From Taenia hydatigena (Eukaryota; Platyhelminthes; Cestoda; Cyclophyllidea; Taeniidae), in assembly GCA_036345935.2 (NCBI GenBank), contig JADWOT020000009.1:13433625-13497624 (forward strand): DNA of 64,000 bases, read 5' to 3'. Position numbers and translations under genes: made by a program. The notes beneath the pieces are model-generated. The model saw only the letters and a list, made by a program, of their open reading frames with translations, was not told where the DNA came from and did no database searches. Position 1 is the stretch's first letter. Each line of letters opens with the position of its first letter. Positions 61,301 to 64,000 of this stretch are shown here, one piece after another.

Positions 61301-63990
61301 TAATTTGGCAAAAGGATTCTCAGCTTCACTATGTTCTTGGTGCTCTTTTTCACATGCATATCATTTTACCTACGCATAGGCTTATGTATTTATTTCCGCA
61401 AGTAGAGTTAGCGGTGTGACTATTTTGCAAAGACACCACCTTATTGCGTGTATTTTTTCACTTCGCAATACTTTAACTGGTTAAGCATGACTGCTACGGT
61501 GTTGTGTTAAATGCTTTAGTAATGCAGCGACGATGGATTTGGATTGGTGAGACCTGATTTGCTGAATAGAGTTGAAAACCTACCACATGCTTGCTCTTCT
61601 CCTTCCCCGTCTTGGTAAAGCATGTTTGGAGCCTTCACTTCTGGAGACTAATTAGGATTGTTTTGGCCTTCTCCTTCTTCACCTCTTCCTCGATTCTCCC
61701 CTCTTTCGCCTCCTTTAGCTTCCCCTTCTTCGAACGGCTCTTTGACTTCCCTCCTCTCCTCTTCCCAGTAACAATGGTCTTTGCGCTATTCACATCACCT
61801 CATTCTCGTGTCTACAGCGTTGGCTTCTTTCATTTCTATCCACCGCAGCTTCCGCCTCATCGGACGACTTCGAGGCAAGGCGAAGAAATTGAGTGTCTGC
61901 TGCTGCAATGTGATGAACTTCGCATCGGACGCTCCCACCGAGTCATCGACCTCCTCGTCTTCCACATGATCATCTGTCTGAATTGCTGCCTTGTGACAGA
62001 CTGCTGTGCTTCTTTGGCGACCTGAATGCCATTGGCCATAATAGAGGTGGGTGTAAGGACGAACTCAACGCAATTTCCACCATTGTTTAGGCGAAAAAGA
62101 GGAGACTGCAACAAAGTCCGTAGAAGCGGTTGGAAAGGACAAGTGAATGGTAGACTAAGAGAAGGAGAGCACAAAATCGCCTCAGACCCATCGTCAATTT
62201 CGCAGCGCTGAGCTTCGAGAGGTGACCTAAACAACTGATTGAATCGATTGTCTCACCGTTTGGAAGTCAGCTGCCTAGTCACTACTGTCACACTACACGT
62301 GCAGAAGGGAGCAAGTGCTGTCGTCGCAAACGAAGAAGGCGCCTTAACACACCCTCACTCACTCACTCACTCACTCATTCAATGTCTCATTTGTGGTGGC
62401 GAAGATGTGTTAAAAGATGTTGGATGGGATGGAGAAGAAGAGACAGTGATGTATGTATATGTGCACGTACGTTTGTAGGTGCTAGTGTATGTATGCGAAG
62501 AAACATAACAGCGGCAGCGGTGGGGTTTCAGAAGGAAAATGTTAAATTGGTAATACATGTTTGTGTTGCATATGTGTGACGGTGAGGTGAAATTCGATAA
62601 TTGTGAGTTGAAGCAGGACCATAAGGAGAGAGAAGCAGTCGTTTAGATAGATGATTGTCAAATTAGTATAAAATTTGAATTCAGTGGAAGAAAGTAGCAA
62701 AGGAAGTGGGTAAATTAGTGGAAGTGGTGGTGTGGGAGGCAAGGAATGTTGCATGGCATGACTTGGGTGACTGGTCGTGGTGTTGACTAATTGAGGGAAA
62801 GGCCAGAGGATAGAGAGGCTCAAGAGTCATGGTGAATGTTGGAGTGGGTGTAAAAGGATGGGTAGAGGAGGAATGGGTGAAGTAGTGTGGAAGTGGAATG
62901 GAGTGATGGGGTGTTTGGAGAGGAGGAAATGAGTAGGAAATAGTGTTTGAGAAGTAGAGGGGGATTGAAGGAAGCCTACTAGCTTCCCTATAAGTAGTTG
63001 TGGTGGTGGCGTTGAGCTATCAAGTGGGTGCAAGTATTAGAAGCAATAGCAGGTGGTGTTGTGTAAGTAATTGGGTGGGTGGGGAGAAGCGATAGTGCAA
63101 GGATTGGAGGAAAGAGGGGGAACCTATCCAGAAGGAATGAGTAAGGAAAGAGGATTCAGTTGTGAAATGGCGAAGGGCAATGAGAGAGGAATGGTGTAAT
63201 TGTGCAGAATGCGTAGGTGTGGGTGAGGTCAAAGAGGCAAATGCAATCAGGAAACTTTTGTATTGGTAAGATGGCGTGGATGAACACGTAAGATGCAGGA
63301 ACATGGACTGAATGTCATGTGAATTTGCAAGTATGAATGCTTGCTGATGCACGTATAGAGGATACGCGGACACTCAAAATTGTGCCTCAAATATGCTTTT
63401 ATTAATGCCCACCAATCCGCAAATGACTCATGAGTATAAGTAATTTAAATAATGAAAGAAAGAATATCGGAGGCTATCAAGCCTTCCGTGACGCCATCGG
63501 CAGTTCCAATTTTGCTCAGCTTTCTTTCCACCCAACTGCTATAATTGCACCGTAGCTAGAGACGTTCGGTTTTAAAATGTGCACATACACTGCACAAACA
63601 CGTCTATCTACAAGCCTAGGGGGTAAAGTGACAATTAATTAAGCCTTGACGATTAAGTTTTCCTCCGTGGTTCTGCGTTGTTCGTGGATGGGAAGCCCAG
63701 AGATGTGATGCTAGCGTCTATGCCGATAGAGGATTAGCCATTATGAGCTTCGTTTCTTCCCTCTTCAACGCTGACGTCTCAGCAAAACCTTCTCCTTCTC
63801 TTCCTTTTTACTCATTCCTTCTTTTCCCTTTCGATCATCACAGTGAAGTGAACTATCACCGTTTCTTAGGGATGCGTAGTAAATAAAAGAATGGACTTGA
63901 TAAAAGTTTAAGCGACAAACCCATTGTACAGTCAGGGAATGACACAATAGTCTGACTGATTTTGCTTAGCTGTACTATATACGTGGAGGA
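58377..63990 (-). repeat. Right arm of inverted duplication B
   Basis: Inverted partner of 35,050-40,457, running to within a few bases of the window end and probably beyond. It begins with an R1 copy of the long form (58,377-58,553) and ends with R2 (62,700-63,960). Open frames at 58,704-58,895, 59,093-59,335, 59,413-59,598 and 59,677-60,060 (plus) match those of the left arm with many amino-acid changes, which argues against strong constraint. Simple repeats include GT near 60,323, GAT near 60,215 and ACTC near 62,353. Confidence 0.85.
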
Positions 63991-64000
63991 TTTCTGATTC

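Overview
This window is eukaryotic. Genes are split by short introns with GT..AG borders, there is no operon structure, and most of the DNA is repeat. The content points to a flatworm, most likely a cestode and possibly a taeniid. The reasons are a secreted, probably GPI-anchored glycoprotein that resembles the tapeworm GP50 antigen family, very small introns and exons, and a Ty3/gypsy element. The species call is inference; no rRNA or mitochondrial marker is present.

Region 1 (about 1-23.1 kb) is a large imperfect palindrome. A decayed gypsy fragment (1-552) lies at its outer edge. The left arm (about 585-10,697) and right arm (about 12,655-23,118) are inverted copies around a spacer of about 2 kb. 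Each arm carries one complete ten-exon, 525-codon reading frame for an EXOSC10/Rrp6-like 3'-5' exoribonuclease. Both read outward from the spacer, each with its own TATA box. Both keep the DEDDy catalytic residues and the HRDC domain but lack the N-terminal PMC2NT-type region. A run of 971 N interrupts the left arm.

Region 2 (about 23.1-35 kb) has no gene I can defend. It is built from dispersed repeats (called R1 to R6 below), including a local inverted repeat at 26.0-28.0 kb.

Region 3 (about 35-64 kb) is a second, older-looking inverted duplication. Its arms are about 35.05-40.46 kb and 58.37-63.99 kb, and the right arm runs off the window. One arm was hit by a 4.4-kb gypsy retrotransposon (40,458-44,860). 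Its LTRs are nearly identical and a 5-bp target duplication is present, but its coding region is damaged by a reverse-transcriptase active-site change, a frameshift and a stop. Between the arms lies mostly non-repeated DNA. This core holds an eleven-exon GP50-like gene on the plus strand (52,645-55,740) and a diverged, probably broken relative on the minus strand (46,974-48,247).

The main theme is gene pairs placed divergently inside palindromes: EXOSC10-like in the first, GP50-like in the second. All comparisons were made by eye, so arm ends are good to tens of bases and identities are qualitative.
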